DNA from: Chryseobacterium gwangjuense
GTDB lineage: Bacteria > Bacteroidota > Bacteroidia > Flavobacteriales > Weeksellaceae
Reading direction: 5' to 3'
Length of the DNA: 64,000 bases
NCBI RefSeq assembly: GCF_021311115.1
Contig: NZ_JAJTNP010000008.1
Span: forward strand, 95,773 to 159,772
Below, piece by piece: positions 1 to 10,400 of this stretch (the first letter of the stretch is position 1; the number at the start of each line of letters is the position of its first letter). The translations under genes and the position numbers were made by a program. The notes below the pieces were generated by a model. The model made no database searches and was not told the DNA's origin. It saw only the letters and a list, made by a program, of their open reading frames with translations.

Positions 1-582
1 TTTCGGAGTATCAATCGCTTCTCTTCTGCCAATGTTAATAATTTCAGAGTTTTTGAAAATAAGACATCCTGCTTCCTGTAAAGTATTGTCTGCAAAAATC
101 ATCTTGGAACCAACGGCACCCACATTCTTTTTGGACGTAAAAACGTCTAAAAGACTTGACAAGTAATTTTCCTGAACCTCAACATCATTATTAAGAAGGT
201 AAACGTATTTGCCTTTTGCAGCCTGAATTCCTTTATTTACATTTCTTAAAAACCCTAAATTCTCTTCATTATCAATCACTCGAATTCCTTCTATTTTTCT
301 TAGGAAGTCAAGCGTTTCATCAGTACTTTTATCATTAATGATGATGATTTCTTTTGAAATATGGCGATCAAACTGATCCAATGTATAAAGGCAGTTTAAA
401 GTATACCTGATTTGGTTGTAAACCGGAATAATAATAGAAACTTCCGGATTTTCATCTTTAATGAAACTAAATGTATAATTTTTGAAAAAATCTAAATCAA
501 AATGATTGATCTTAATTTTTCTTTTGTTTTTGATAAAATTACGATCCTTGATTTTATTTTTAAAAAATCTTTTAATTCCCAT
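1..582 (-). CDS. Glycosyltransferase family 2 (GT-A), partial: 3' end lies outside the window
   Basis: An open frame runs from an ATG at 582 leftwards through the window edge with no stop (194 codons visible). After a basic N-terminus it shows the GT-A start VSIIIPVYNQ, then IIINDKSTDET, NLGF and YLLNNDVEV (DxD-type nucleotide-sugar binding). These are the standard landmarks of family 2 glycosyltransferases. It most likely transfers a sugar to a lipid-linked or surface polysaccharide at the cytoplasmic side of the inner membrane. It is divergent from the gene at 649, with 66 nt between the two starts. The other glycosyltransferases to the right support a polysaccharide locus. Acceptor and donor cannot be told from sequence. 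Confidence 0.85.
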   Translation of the reverse strand, partial: MGIKRFFKNKIKDRNFIKNKRKIKINHFDLDFFKNYTFSFIKDENPEVSIIIPVYNQIRYTLNCLYTLDQFDRHISKEIIIINDKSTDETLDFLRKIEGIRVIDNEENLGFLRNVNKGIQAAKGKYVYLLNNDVEVQENYLSSLLDVFTSKKNVGAVGSKMIFADNTLQEAGCLIFKNSEIINIGRREAIDTPK

Positions 583-648
583 TTTTAATTTATTATTTTG
601 CTTTCCCCTATTATTTAGGAAAACGAAATTAAGCATTTATTGTAAATT

Positions 649-1533
649 ATGAGAGACAAAAGAGATATTATTAAGGTCGGCTACCTCTTATCCTACGATT
701 ATAAATTTATTTTCAATTCGTTGAAACAAGTCTATGATTTTTCGGATAAAATATACATCTGCTACGATAAAGACGGAAAAACGTGGGCAGGAAATGACTT
801 TACAATTCCTCAACATGTCTTTGATGATCTTAAAAATCTCGATCACAGCAATAAAATTACGTTTTACAGCGATACTTTTTATGTAGAAGGAATGTCTACG
901 ATTGATCTGGATACGAGACAAAGAAATATGCTGGCTAAGCAAATGGGTGAAGGAGGATGGCATCTGCAAATCGACAGTGATGAATATCCTGTAGATTTTG
1001 AGAAACTGACTTCTTTTCTGAAAAAGCACAAGTATCTTCTGAATAAACCAGAAAAAACACCTGTTAATTTTTTCGTCAATTTTGTTACATTGTTTAAACA
1101 AACCGAAGACGGCTTTTTCGTAATTTCTCCATATACTGAGGCGTGTTTCCTTATTACCAATGTTCCGGTATACGTGAATGCAAGACTTCCAAAAAATGAG
1201 TATTACCTAAGATTAAATTTTAATAACATTCATCAATCATGGGCAAGAAGCACAGAAGAAATTCATCAGAAAGTAAATAACTGGGGACACAACAATGATT
1301 TCGACACTCAGGATTTCTTGAATAGATGGGACAATTTAAATGTTGATAATTATACCGACTTTAAAAACTTTCATCCTTTAGCTCCGGATCATTGGAAGGA
1401 ACTGATATTTGTAAAAGCTAAAAATACCGAAGATTTTATTAAAAACTTTGAAGCGAATCACCCACAAAAGGAAATTAAACTCCCTCTAAAGTTTAAAAAG
1501 AGAGTTAAGCTTTATTTAAAATCATTGTTTTAA
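649..1533 (+). CDS. Glycosyltransferase family 2-like protein
   Basis: 294 aa, cytoplasmic, no signal peptide. The pattern TRQRNML (about 89-95) followed by WHLQIDSDEYP (about 104-114) is typical of the family 2-like glycosyltransferases that use a DxDE metal/nucleotide-sugar site (here D109-S110-D111-E112). The N-terminal third (GYLLSYDYKF, then a beta-strand KIYICYD) fits a GT-A Rossmann start. The C-terminal half is less conserved and is probably acceptor binding. The stop overlaps that of the convergent glycosyltransferase at 1530 by 4 nt. No clear -7 box is seen upstream. Product and linkage are unknown. Confidence 0.65.
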   Translation: MRDKRDIIKVGYLLSYDYKFIFNSLKQVYDFSDKIYICYDKDGKTWAGNDFTIPQHVFDDLKNLDHSNKITFYSDTFYVEGMSTIDLDTRQRNMLAKQMGEGGWHLQIDSDEYPVDFEKLTSFLKKHKYLLNKPEKTPVNFFVNFVTLFKQTEDGFFVISPYTEACFLITNVPVYVNARLPKNEYYLRLNFNNIHQSWARSTEEIHQKVNNWGHNNDFDTQDFLNRWDNLNVDNYTDFKNFHPLAPDHWKELIFVKAKNTEDFIKNFEANHPQKEIKLPLKFKKRVKLYLKSLF

Positions 1534-2501
1534 TTAGAGTTGATAAAAACCTCTTCAAATTTTTTCATCACGGTTACAGGATTGAAATGCTGAGAATAGC
1601 AATCCCAATTGGTTTCAACATTGGGTGTAAATGTATTGAGTATTGTTAGTAAGTCTTTCTCATTGCTATATAAAATAGCTTTGTCTCCCAAAATTTCAAG
1701 ATGAGATTTTTCATCAGAACCGGACCATGTGATGATCGGTTTATTTTTAATGGAAAACTCGCCTACTGCAATCCCAAAGCTTTCGCCTTGTACTCTGGCG
1801 TGCAAGTAAGCATCGGAAGTATTGATAAATTTGACTTTTCTTTCCACATCCGTAGTCGGAGGTAAAAAAATAATATTTTTATAGGGTCTGAAGATATTTC
1901 TTTTAACGAAATCTTCCGTCCCCATAAAAATGAAGTACAAGTTTTTATTTTTTCTGGCTGCTTTTTTTACAGCATTTTTTACAAAATCTATATCAAACGT
2001 TTCCGAACCGCCGTATCTGGCAAAGACTATTGCATCTTTGGGAATGTTCAATTCATTTCGCAAATCGCCACTTACTTCAGGGAGCTCAACAATATGAGGA
2101 ACAAATGGAATTTCCCCATTGCTCATGGTCTTTGCTAACCATTCTGACACATATGCATATACATTCCCATAAGGTTCATTATACTTAAAAACAGCATGAA
2201 TTACCGTTTTAATAATATCTACAGGAGCATCATTTTCCTTTTCACCCGATTTAATAGCATAATAAATATCCGCTTTTGATTTTTTAATAAAATCATCTCG
2301 GTCAGCAATATCTTTATAGCCATACACTTTGAAACGTTTTTCAAAACGTTCAATAGCTTCGGGAACATTATTCGGACTGTCTTGAGGAAAAAGAATCAGA
2401 GACTCATTGTTAAGAATTTCTTCATTGTAATGAGCATAATCAAAAAGCGCATTGGATGTGCCTCTGTAACACAACTGATTCTCGTGGAAAATAATTTTCA
2501 T
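1530..2501 (-). CDS. GT-B fold glycosyltransferase (family 4-like)
   Basis: 323 aa. The C-terminal half carries the GT-B/GT4 signature: a strand AIVFARYGG (about 157-165), LYFIFMG, then HARVQGESFGIAVGEFS, in which E240 and E248 form the E-x7-E donor-site motif, followed by KPIITW. It lacks a signal peptide, so it acts in the cytoplasm on a nucleotide sugar, probably in surface polysaccharide assembly. It is slightly shorter than most GT4 enzymes (350-400 aa). It follows the cupin gene at 2862-2518 with a 16-nt gap and is probably cotranscribed with it. Confidence 0.7.
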   Translation of the reverse strand: MKIIFHENQLCYRGTSNALFDYAHYNEEILNNESLILFPQDSPNNVPEAIERFEKRFKVYGYKDIADRDDFIKKSKADIYYAIKSGEKENDAPVDIIKTVIHAVFKYNEPYGNVYAYVSEWLAKTMSNGEIPFVPHIVELPEVSGDLRNELNIPKDAIVFARYGGSETFDIDFVKNAVKKAARKNKNLYFIFMGTEDFVKRNIFRPYKNIIFLPPTTDVERKVKFINTSDAYLHARVQGESFGIAVGEFSIKNKPIITWSGSDEKSHLEILGDKAILYSNEKDLLTILNTFTPNVETNWDCYSQHFNPVTVMKKFEEVFINSN

Positions 2502-2517
2502 TAAAGGAAATTAATAA

Positions 2518-2862
2518 TTAGCTTCTGTCATACTCATCCTCAATTCTCACAATATCATCCTCACCAAAATAAGTACCGGTTTGTACTTCAATGAAAACAA
2601 CAGGTTTGTCAGAAAGATTCATCATTCTATGCTTTGCTCCCAGTGGAATAAAAATGCTTTCACCGTATTTCAGGCTAATCTCTTTATCGTCCAGAACTAC
2701 CGTAGCATCTCCTTCAATAATCGTCCATTGCTCTTGTCTTTTATGGTGATATTGGTAAGATAATTTTTGTCCGGGATTTACTTCAATTCTTTTTAATTTG
2801 TAATTCGGCTCATCTGCTAATACAAAATATTTTCCCCAAGGTCTTTCGCCAATTTCTAACAT
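2518..2862 (-). CDS. Mannose-6-phosphate isomerase type II-like cupin
   Basis: 114 aa single-domain cupin. The order RPWGKYFVL, LKRIEVNPGQKLSYQYHHKR, EQWTIIEG and then a second block GESIFIPLGAKHRM matches the C-terminal phosphomannose isomerase domain of bifunctional ManC/GMP proteins. The metal-binding histidines (HH in the first box, H in GAKHR) and glutamates are present. The nucleotidyltransferase half is absent, so this is a stand-alone isomerase-type cupin. It would interconvert mannose-6-phosphate and fructose-6-phosphate, or bind a related sugar phosphate. It leads a two-gene unit with the downstream glycosyltransferase. Confidence 0.75.
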   Translation of the reverse strand: MLEIGERPWGKYFVLADEPNYKLKRIEVNPGQKLSYQYHHKRQEQWTIIEGDATVVLDDKEISLKYGESIFIPLGAKHRMMNLSDKPVVFIEVQTGTYFGEDDIVRIEDEYDRS

Positions 2863-2885
2863 AGTTTAAGAATTCATTATTTATA

Positions 2886-2893
2886 CAAAAATA
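2886..2893 (-). promoter_or_regulatory. -7 promoter box of the cupin/glycosyltransferase unit
   Basis: On the minus strand this reads TATTTTTG, a perfect match to the Bacteroidetes -7 consensus TAnnTTTG, 23 nt before the cupin start. Confidence 0.65.
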
Positions 2894-2955
2894 GAAATTA
2901 TGATTGATGGAAGCAACCAATTTATAAAAAGCTTATTCAAACACATAAAATTGAG

Positions 2956-2963
2956 TAAATTTG
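2956..2963 (+). promoter_or_regulatory. -7 promoter box of gltX
   Basis: TAAATTTG, a perfect match to the Bacteroidetes -7 consensus TAnnTTTG, 19 nt before the gltX ATG. Confidence 0.7.
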
Positions 2964-2982
2964 CACCAAAATTTTAATTAAA

Positions 2983-4488
2983 ATGGAGAAAGTAAGAGTA
3001 CGTTTTGCTCCAAGTCCGACAGGACCTTTGCATTTAGGAGGCGTAAGAACGGCATTATATGATTACCTTTTTGCTAAAAACCAAGGTGGTGAATTTGTCT
3101 TAAGAATTGAAGATACAGATACCGCAAGATACGTGGAAGGAGCAGAAGAATACATCGAAGAAGCACTTGAATGGTGCGGAATCATTGCTGACGAAAGCCC
3201 TAAAAAAGGAGGAAAATACGCTCCATACAGACAATCTGAAAGAAGAGATATTTACGACAGATACACAGAGCAAATCTTAAAAACAGATTATGCTTACATC
3301 GCTTTTGATACAGCAGAAGAGCTTGATGCCATTCGTGCAGAATATGAAGCAAAAGGAGATGTTTTCTCTTACGACAACAAAACAAGAAACCGTTTAAAAA
3401 ACAGTCTTGCACTTTCTGAAGAAGAAGTTCAAAAATTACTGGATGCAAAAACACCGTATGTAGTAAGATTCAAAATGCCTGTTGACAGGATATTAAATCT
3501 CGAAGACATCATCCGTGGGAAATCATCTGTAAACACCAATACACTGGACGACAAAGTTTTGGTAAAAAACGACGGAATGCCGACTTATCATTTTGCCAAC
3601 ATCATCGATGATCACGAAATGGAAATTTCTCATGTGATCCGTGGTGAAGAATGGTTACCATCTTTAGGTCTACATACTTTATTATATGAAGCAATGGAAT
3701 GGGAAGCACCTCAATTTGCGCACCTTTCATTGATTTTAAAACCGGAAGGAAAAGGAAAACTAAGCAAAAGAGACGGTGACAAATTCGGATTCCCGGTTTT
3801 CCCATTAAATTTCACAGATCCTGCAACAGGAAATATTTCTAAAGGTTACAGAGAAAGCGGATATCTTCCTGAGGCTTTTATCAATATGGTTGCACTTTTA
3901 GGCTGGTCTCCTGCAGATGATAAAGAAATTTTATCTCTTGAGGAAATGGCAAAAGAATTTGATTTAAATAAAGTTCACAAAGCCGGAGCAAGATTCAGTA
4001 AAGAAAAAGCGGAATGGTTCAACCATCAGTATATTCAGAAGACATCTGATGAAACATTATTGAATATCCTGAAGAATTCAGATCTGAACATCACTCTTTC
4101 TGATGAAAAATTATTAAAAGTGATTCACCTGATGAAAGAAAGAGCGACTTTCCCGAAAGACATCTACGAAAACGGGAAGTTCTTCTTCGAAGCTCCAACT
4201 TCTTATGATGAAAAAGCATCTAAAAAAGCCTGGAACGATGAAACTTCTGCAGTTTTAGGAGAATTAGCTTCAAATTTAGAAGGAGCAGAGTTCAATGCTG
4301 AAAATTTAAAGCAGGTTGTTCACGATTTCGCTGAAAATAAAGGCTTAGGAATGGGTAAAGTAATGATGCCGTTGCGTTTATCATTAGTAGGAGAACTGAA
4401 AGGTCCTGACGTTCCAGACATCATGGAACTTCTTGGAAAAGAGGAAACTACCTCTAGAATAAGCAATGCTATAAATAATTTTAAATAA
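2983..4488 (+). CDS. gltX: Glutamyl-tRNA synthetase
   Basis: 501 aa class I aminoacyl-tRNA synthetase that charges tRNA-Glu with glutamate using ATP. The HIGH-type motif lies in [11 protein letters not shown] (residues 10-20), RIEDTD follows at 41-46, and the KMSKS-type loop is KLSKR (259-263). The length is normal for the family. The C-terminal helical anticodon-binding domain is complete. The start is fixed by the -7 box just upstream. It is followed by accA after 49 nt, but accA has its own promoter box. Confidence 0.96.
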   Translation: MEKVRVRFAPSPTGPLHLGGVRTALYDYLFAKNQGGEFVLRIEDTDTARYVEGAEEYIEEALEWCGIIADESPKKGGKYAPYRQSERRDIYDRYTEQILKTDYAYIAFDTAEELDAIRAEYEAKGDVFSYDNKTRNRLKNSLALSEEEVQKLLDAKTPYVVRFKMPVDRILNLEDIIRGKSSVNTNTLDDKVLVKNDGMPTYHFANIIDDHEMEISHVIRGEEWLPSLGLHTLLYEAMEWEAPQFAHLSLILKPEGKGKLSKRDGDKFGFPVFPLNFTDPATGNISKGYRESGYLPEAFINMVALLGWSPADDKEILSLEEMAKEFDLNKVHKAGARFSKEKAEWFNHQYIQKTSDETLLNILKNSDLNITLSDEKLLKVIHLMKERATFPKDIYENGKFFFEAPTSYDEKASKKAWNDETSAVLGELASNLEGAEFNAENLKQVVHDFAENKGLGMGKVMMPLRLSLVGELKGPDVPDIMELLGKEETTSRISNAINNFK

Positions 4489-4506
4489 AATTACCATAAT
4501 TTTTCA

Positions 4507-4514
4507 TACATTTG
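4507..4514 (+). promoter_or_regulatory. -7 promoter box of accA
   Basis: TACATTTG, a perfect TAnnTTTG match in the short gltX-accA gap, 23 nt before the accA ATG. accA is probably not dependent on gltX transcription. Confidence 0.65.
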
Positions 4515-4537
4515 AAAGATTTAATTTACTTCAAGAA

Positions 4538-5494
4538 ATGGAATATTTAAGTTTCGAACTTCCTATAAAAGAATTAATGGATCAATACCAAACTTGTTCA
4601 TTAGTAGGAGAAGAAAGTGGTGTTGATGTAAAATTAGCATGCAGCCAGATAGAGGATAAAATCATAGAAAAGAAAAAAGAAATCTATGGAAATCTTACTC
4701 CTTGGCAGAGAGTACAACTATCTCGTCACCCTGATCGCCCTTATACATTAGATTATATCAATGGAATGGTAGACAAAGGGAGTTTTTTAGAACTTCACGG
4801 AGACAGAAATTTTGCTGATGATCCTGCAATGATTGGTGGTATCGCTACCCTTGACGGTCAGAAAGTAATGATTATAGGGACTCAAAAAGGTAGAACTACT
4901 AAAGAAAGACAATACAGAAGATTCGGAATGCCGAATCCTGAAGGATATAGAAAAGCTTTAAGATTGATGAAGCTTGCTGAAAAATTCCAGATTCCTGTAG
5001 TTACTTTGGTAGATACACCGGGAGCTTACCCAGGATTAGAAGCTGAAGAAAGAGGACAAGGTGAAGCTATTGCAAGAAACATCTTCGAAATGGTGCAGCT
5101 TAAAACTCCTATTTTCACTTATATCATTGGTGAAGGAGCAAGTGGTGGTGCATTAGGAATTGGTGTTGGGAATAAAGTATATATGCTTGAAAACACTTGG
5201 TATACAGTAATCGCACCTGAAAGCTGTTCTTCAATTCTTTGGAGAAACTGGGATCACAAAGAAGATGCTGCAAACGCATTGAATCTTACTCCAAAAGATG
5301 CTTTAAGAGAGAAATTCATTGATGGTATTATTGAAGAACCTCTTGGAGGAGCACATTACGATACAGAAACGACTTTCTTAAACTTGAAAAATTCGATTTT
5401 ACAGAATATCAAAGCGTTCTCAAAATTCACAGGACAGGAACTTGAAACCCAAAGGCAAGACAAGTTCATTGCAATGGGACAATTCAAAGGTTAA
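4538..5494 (+). CDS. accA: Acetyl-CoA carboxylase carboxyltransferase subunit alpha
   Basis: 318 aa. With AccD it transfers the carboxyl group from carboxybiotin to acetyl-CoA to give malonyl-CoA, the first step of fatty acid synthesis, in the cytoplasm. Seen: the N-terminal helical segment, then [71 protein letters not shown] and [10 protein letters not shown], the crotonase-fold oxyanion-hole and CoA-binding motifs of AccA. The length is typical. It ends 6 nt before a strong terminator hairpin. Confidence 0.96.
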   Translation: MEYLSFELPIKELMDQYQTCSLVGEESGVDVKLACSQIEDKIIEKKKEIYGNLTPWQRVQLSRHPDRPYTLDYINGMVDKGSFLELHGDRNFADDPAMIGGIATLDGQKVMIIGTQKGRTTKERQYRRFGMPNPEGYRKALRLMKLAEKFQIPVVTLVDTPGAYPGLEAEERGQGEAIARNIFEMVQLKTPIFTYIIGEGASGGALGIGVGNKVYMLENTWYTVIAPESCSSILWRNWDHKEDAANALNLTPKDALREKFIDGIIEEPLGGAHYDTETTFLNLKNSILQNIKAFSKFTGQELETQRQDKFIAMGQFKG

Positions 5495-5500
5495 AATACA

Positions 5501-5535
5501 AAAAAGGTTAAGAAAATTTTTCTTAACCTTTTTTT
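5501..5535 (+). terminator. Terminator after accA
   Basis: GGTTAAGAAAA and its exact reverse complement form a hairpin with A-rich and T-rich flanks. The symmetry means it may also serve the convergent gene at 5560. Confidence 0.85.
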
Positions 5536-5559
5536 ATTATATTGTTCTTTCTTATTCTT

Positions 5560-6249
5560 TTACTCTCCTACATTTAAAGCAATCTCAATATCTTTCTCTA
5601 TTTTCTTAGAGGTAGTATATGGTGAATCACACACTTTTGTAGATAACTGATAATCTCCTTTATCTACCATAACATAGTTTTCACTTCTTGCAGGAATGAT
5701 TAAACTATAGTTTTTCTTGCCGCTTATTTTCATCTCCATATTACATTTCGATTTATTTTTAACATTCACATACGCCTCTTTATCACTAACATCATTATTA
5801 AAAAGATGCGTCAATAAGGCCGCTGTTTTCTTTCCGTGTTCGTCTGGTCCCGATTTTTTACTCGTCCCACCTACACTTGCATAATTCACAGTTCTTGTAG
5901 GAGCAGTAGATTTAAGACTTGTATTGGAAGCTAAAGGTTTACTGAAATTATCTGCTTTAGGGGTAACTTTATCTTTTCCTACAGAAGCCATCATAGGCTT
6001 AGATTCGGAAGGAGAAGGAGTAGCCATAATAATATCCATCAATTTTCTTTTGAAATAGTCGGTCTTAGCGTGATTAGGATTCTGTTTTAGAAAACCTGCA
6101 ACTACCCTCGCTTCACTACTATTTTCGGCATCGGCCTCTGTATAGATAATTGCCGTTTCTTTTTCCACAACCGCTTTAGCCTTTTTCTTTTTTTGAGAAA
6201 AACCTAAAGAAAAAACACTTAAAAGTATAAGAAGAAATATCTTTTTCAT
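5560..6249 (-). CDS. Secreted hypothetical protein, paralogue of the 24.4 kb and 26.0 kb genes
   Basis: 229 aa. A signal peptide (residues 1-18, ending FSLGFSQ) is followed by a very basic KKKKAK stretch. A helical segment comes next (EARVVAGFLKQNP...), then a low-complexity linker. The C-terminal domain of about 90 aa has the pattern LLTHLFNND, V-x-NKSKCNMEMKISG, IPARSENYVMVDKG and a later Cys. The same domain occurs at 24388-25167 and 25998-26444. I believe it corresponds to a domain of unknown function known from Chryseobacterium (DUF6759), but this was not checked. The function is unknown; it probably lies in the periplasm or is exported. It is convergent with accA and divergent from tsf. 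Confidence 0.8.
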   Translation of the reverse strand: MKKIFLLILLSVFSLGFSQKKKKAKAVVEKETAIIYTEADAENSSEARVVAGFLKQNPNHAKTDYFKRKLMDIIMATPSPSESKPMMASVGKDKVTPKADNFSKPLASNTSLKSTAPTRTVNYASVGGTSKKSGPDEHGKKTAALLTHLFNNDVSDKEAYVNVKNKSKCNMEMKISGKKNYSLIIPARSENYVMVDKGDYQLSTKVCDSPYTTSKKIEKDIEIALNVGE

Positions 6250-6325
6250 TAACTGAGTATTTAAAAAATTATTAAATAATTATAATAACGTGAAAAGTCA
6301 TTTTTTAGTTTATCATTAAAATCAT

Positions 6326-6333
6326 TATCTTTG
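6326..6333 (+). promoter_or_regulatory. -7 promoter box of tsf
   Basis: TATCTTTG, a perfect TAnnTTTG match, 60 nt before the tsf ATG. tsf is thus transcribed alone instead of from the rpsB promoter. Confidence 0.7.
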
Positions 6334-6393
6334 CACTGCTCAAAAATAAACTAAAAATTAATACTAATCTAAAATAAAAAAATAATAGATATT

Positions 6394-7218
6394 ATGTCTT
6401 ATACACCAGCTGCTGCAGACGTAGCAAAATTGAGAAACCAAACAGGTGCAGGTATGATGGACTGCAAAAAAGCTTTAGTAGAAGCTGAAGGAGATTTCGA
6501 AAAAGCGGTAGATATCCTTAGAAAAAAAGGACAGAAAGTTGCTGCTAACAGAGCTGACAGAGAGTCTACTGAAGGAGCAGTAATCGCAAGAGTAAACGAA
6601 GATAACACGTTAGGTGCTATTATCTCTTTGAACTGTGAAACTGACTTCGTTGGTAAAAACGAAGCTTTCATCGAGCTAGCTTACGAATTAGCTGAAATGG
6701 CAATCTTTGCTGCTACTAAGGAAGAATTATTAGCTACAGATTTCCACGGAATGACTGTTGCTGATAAATTAATCGAGCAAACAGGGGTTATCGGTGAAAA
6801 AATTGAAATCGGTACATTCGAAAGAATCGAAGGTCCTTTCTTAGGAGCTTACATCCACGCTGGAAACAAAATTGCTGCTATCACTTCTCTTTCTGCAAAA
6901 GTAGACGGAGCTGATGAAGTTGCTAAATCGGTTTCTATGCAGGCTGCTGCGATGAACCCAATCGCTCTTGACGAAACTAGAGTTTCTCAGGAAACTATCG
7001 ACAAAGAATTAGAGATCGAAAGACACAAACTTACTGAAGAAGGTAAGCCTGCAAACATTATCGACAATATCTTGAAAGGTAAAATGCAGAGATTCTACAA
7101 AGACAATACTTTGGTACACCAAGATTTCATCAAAGACAGCTCTATTTCAGTTGCTGACTATGTAAAATCTGTAAACGCAGATCTAAAAGTAACAGGATTT
7201 GTAAGAGTAAGTTTATAA
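6394..7218 (+). CDS. tsf: Elongation factor Ts
   Basis: 274 aa guanine nucleotide exchange factor that recycles EF-Tu-GDP to EF-Tu-GTP. The N-terminal UBA-like domain with RNQTGAGMMDCKKAL and the core motif NCETDFVGKN are clear. The length fits the two-subdomain flavobacterial form. In most Flavobacteriia tsf directly follows rpsB. Here rpsB ends at 26520 on the other strand, so tsf is a single-gene unit with its own promoter and terminator (see findings). Confidence 0.97.
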   Translation: MSYTPAAADVAKLRNQTGAGMMDCKKALVEAEGDFEKAVDILRKKGQKVAANRADRESTEGAVIARVNEDNTLGAIISLNCETDFVGKNEAFIELAYELAEMAIFAATKEELLATDFHGMTVADKLIEQTGVIGEKIEIGTFERIEGPFLGAYIHAGNKIAAITSLSAKVDGADEVAKSVSMQAAAMNPIALDETRVSQETIDKELEIERHKLTEEGKPANIIDNILKGKMQRFYKDNTLVHQDFIKDSSISVADYVKSVNADLKVTGFVRVSL

Positions 7219-7241
7219 TTTACCCTTTAAATTTTAAATAT

Positions 7242-7275
7242 AATCCCGGTGAAGTTTTTCATCGGGATTTTTTAT
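7242..7275 (+). terminator. Terminator after tsf
   Basis: A 12-bp stem (AATCCCGGTGAA paired with TTCATCGGGATT, one G-T pair) and a T-rich tail. Confidence 0.85.
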
Positions 7276-7387
7276 TTCACAATTATTAGATTTTATAGTT
7301 TATTAAAAAATCATTAAATATTCAATAATATCAACCATCAAACAAATCAAGCTTTAAAATTTATGTAAAAAATTGATTTTTAATACT

Positions 7388-7395
7388 TACATTTG
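7388..7395 (+). promoter_or_regulatory. -7 promoter box of the first array gene
   Basis: TACATTTG, a perfect TAnnTTTG match. Its final TTG is in frame with the gene and could be mistaken for a start codon. The ATG at 7414, 19 nt downstream, is the better start. Confidence 0.7.
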
Positions 7396-7413
7396 CATCC
7401 TTTATTGAAAAAA

Positions 7414-10400
7414 ATGAAAAAAATTCTATTAACCATTTGTACATTTCTTTGTTTATTATTCAATGCACAGCTTGATACAGATCATTGGTTTGCTCCAATG
7501 GCTTCAAAAGCAGGAACTATTGGTTTAAATGGTTATCTGTATTTATCAACTAACGAAACCACTCCTTTTTCAGTACAAATTTTCAATGACAACACCCTTT
7601 TCACCACTGTACAGGTAAGCAAAGGAAGCCCTGCACAAGTATCTATTCCAAATGATTTCCTGATTGCTACTAATCAATCTTCACTATTTACACCCAATTC
7701 TATGGGAATGTATGTAAAGGGGTCAAAAAAATTCTTTGCCAACTATCGATTTTCTTTACAAAGCCATGCTGAAATCATCACTTCAAAAGGATTAGCAGGT
7801 TTAGGAACAAAATTCTACGCCGGAGTAGTTCCTAATACAGCTACAGCAAGTTATGTAAACGCTACTATTGGAGTGACTGCTACTGAGGATAATACTTCCG
7901 TGGTAATTTCCGGATACAATCCGAATGTCGTTTTTTCTGACGGCAGCTCATCTCCTACCAAAACATTTACACTCAATAAAGGACAGTCTTATGTTTTAGA
8001 TGCTTTAAGCACAGACTCACAATATAATTTAGATGGTTTAGTCGGTGCCAAAATAGAAGCAACCAAACCTATTTCTGTGACCAACGGAAATTTCAACGGA
8101 ATATATACTAATTTGAATTTCTCCAACAATGATATTCTTATGGACCAGGCTGTTCCTGTTGACAGATTAGGAAAAGATTTTGTCGTAGTAAAAGGAAATG
8201 GAAACGTTGCTTATCAAATGGAAACTGCTCTTATCATTGCTACTGAAGATAACACTCAGTTTTCTTTAAATGGCGCAAGTTCAGGGATTACTCTAAATGC
8301 AGGACAATATTTCATGGTTCCAAGCAGCAATTATATCAATCAGGGTAACGGAAACTACAATATGGGGATTTCTACCAATAAAAACGTTTATGTTTATCAA
8401 TTGTTAGCAGGAATTACAGGAAGTCCTTCAGTAAACGAATATGCTACCGGTGGAATGAATTTTATTCCGCCATTAAGCTGCTTCATGCCTAATAAAGTTG
8501 ATGAAATAGGCTTTATCAACCAAATCGGTTCTCAGACCTTCAATACAAAACTTAGCATTATCACCCAAACAGGAGCAACAGTAACTTTAAACAGCGGACC
8601 TATTGCAGCGGTCAACGGACCTTATCCAGTAACAGGAAATCCGAATTGGGTAACCTATTCCATTCCAAATGTTACAGGAAATATTACGGTAAACTCTACA
8701 AAATCTGTAACGGCAGGAATTGCCGCAGGAAGCGGTGCAGTAGGATATGGCGGATATTTCGCAGGATTCTCATCTGTTCCTGTTATTTCAAAAACAGGAG
8801 ATTGTTATTTAGGAATTTTATTACAGGTTGACAACAGCTACGACAGCTACCAATGGTATCTGAATGGAAATATTATTCCCGGAGCAACTTCTTATTCTAT
8901 CAATCCGGAATTATATGGTGCAGGAAATTACACTTGCTTAGTGACAAAAAACAATTGTGAATCTAAGCTTACAACTCCATACAATTATACGCTTTGTCCT
9001 CCAATTACTACTACGACATATACTATCGGATCTTGCAATACAAAGGTTATTACTCCCGCTTTTACCAATTCTACTCAAACCATTGTTCCGGCGAATACGG
9101 CAATTATCTTAGTCCCAACTTCAGGAACCGCAACAGTAAATCCTACAACAGGACAAATCACTTACACTCCTAATGCTGGATTAACAACTGACACCACAGA
9201 TTCTTTCATCTATTATATACAAGGAAACGGCAACCCTGCAGATTTTGAATATTTTAAGATCATTATAAACATTGATGTATTGCAAGTAAATAACGCTTCA
9301 TTATCTTCTTGTGCAGACACAAACGGAAACGGAGCTTTTAATCTTACTACAACCAGCGTATCCCCTGATTCCGGAATCACCATTACTTATTTTACCAATT
9401 CTAATTTAACCGGTCCAATTACAACTCCTGCAACGTATACAGGTCCTGCAGGAACGGTATACGCTAACGTAATTTCGCAATACGGGTGTTCAAAAGTCGC
9501 ACAAATTACTTTAACAACAACCCCTTCTCCGAATATTAATACGGCTAATTTCAATGCAACTTTATGTGACGACAATTTTGACGGAATTATCAATGTAAAT
9601 TTTGCTAATGTCACCACTCAAATCGTTAACAACTCAACAAGTTTTAATGTAAGATATTATTTAGTTCAGGCAGACGCAAACGCAGGAAACGCCAACTCAT
9701 TACCTACAAACTGGACATACACTGCCAACACTACAGTTTATGTAAGAGTAGATGCACTTACCGGAACCTGTACAACAGTTTTCGGCCAAATTAATTTTAA
9801 AATTGGTAATAAAATTACTTTACTAAACAACAACATCAGTGTTGATGTTTGTGATGACAATCTTGACGGTTCTCAGACAGCCAATCTGAATGATTATAAA
9901 AATCAATTTACAGCAGATCCAGCTGTAACCTTAACCTTCCACGCAAGCTTAACTGATGCACAAACTGGCATCAATGCTATCCCGACTTCACAAGTCATTA
10001 CTTCTACCAATACCTTTTATATTAGATTTCAAAGTCCTACAGAATGTCCGAATACAGCAATCTTAAACGTAAGATTAAAATCTCCAAAAAAATCGGGTAC
10101 ACTTACCGACCAGACTATTTGTTCAAATGAAAAGGCAACGCTTGATGCTGGTACAGGTTTCACATCTTATCTTTGGAGTACAGGTGCAACCACTCAGACG
10201 ATTACGGTGGGACCAGGTAGTTATTATGTAGATTTAGGATTTAATGGTTGTGTTTATCGTCAGACCGTACAAGTAACTACAGCACAAGCTCCTACAATTA
10301 CAAGAATTGAAACTTCAGGACCTACAGCAACTATTTTTGCTTCGGGAGGCACACCTCCTTATCAGTATTCTTTAAACGGAATTGATTACCAAGCCTCTAA

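Noticed and set aside
688..1160. Minus-strand frames opposite the 649 glycosyltransferase-like gene
   Set aside because: The plus-strand frame has the TRQRN and DSDE motifs; the minus frames have none.
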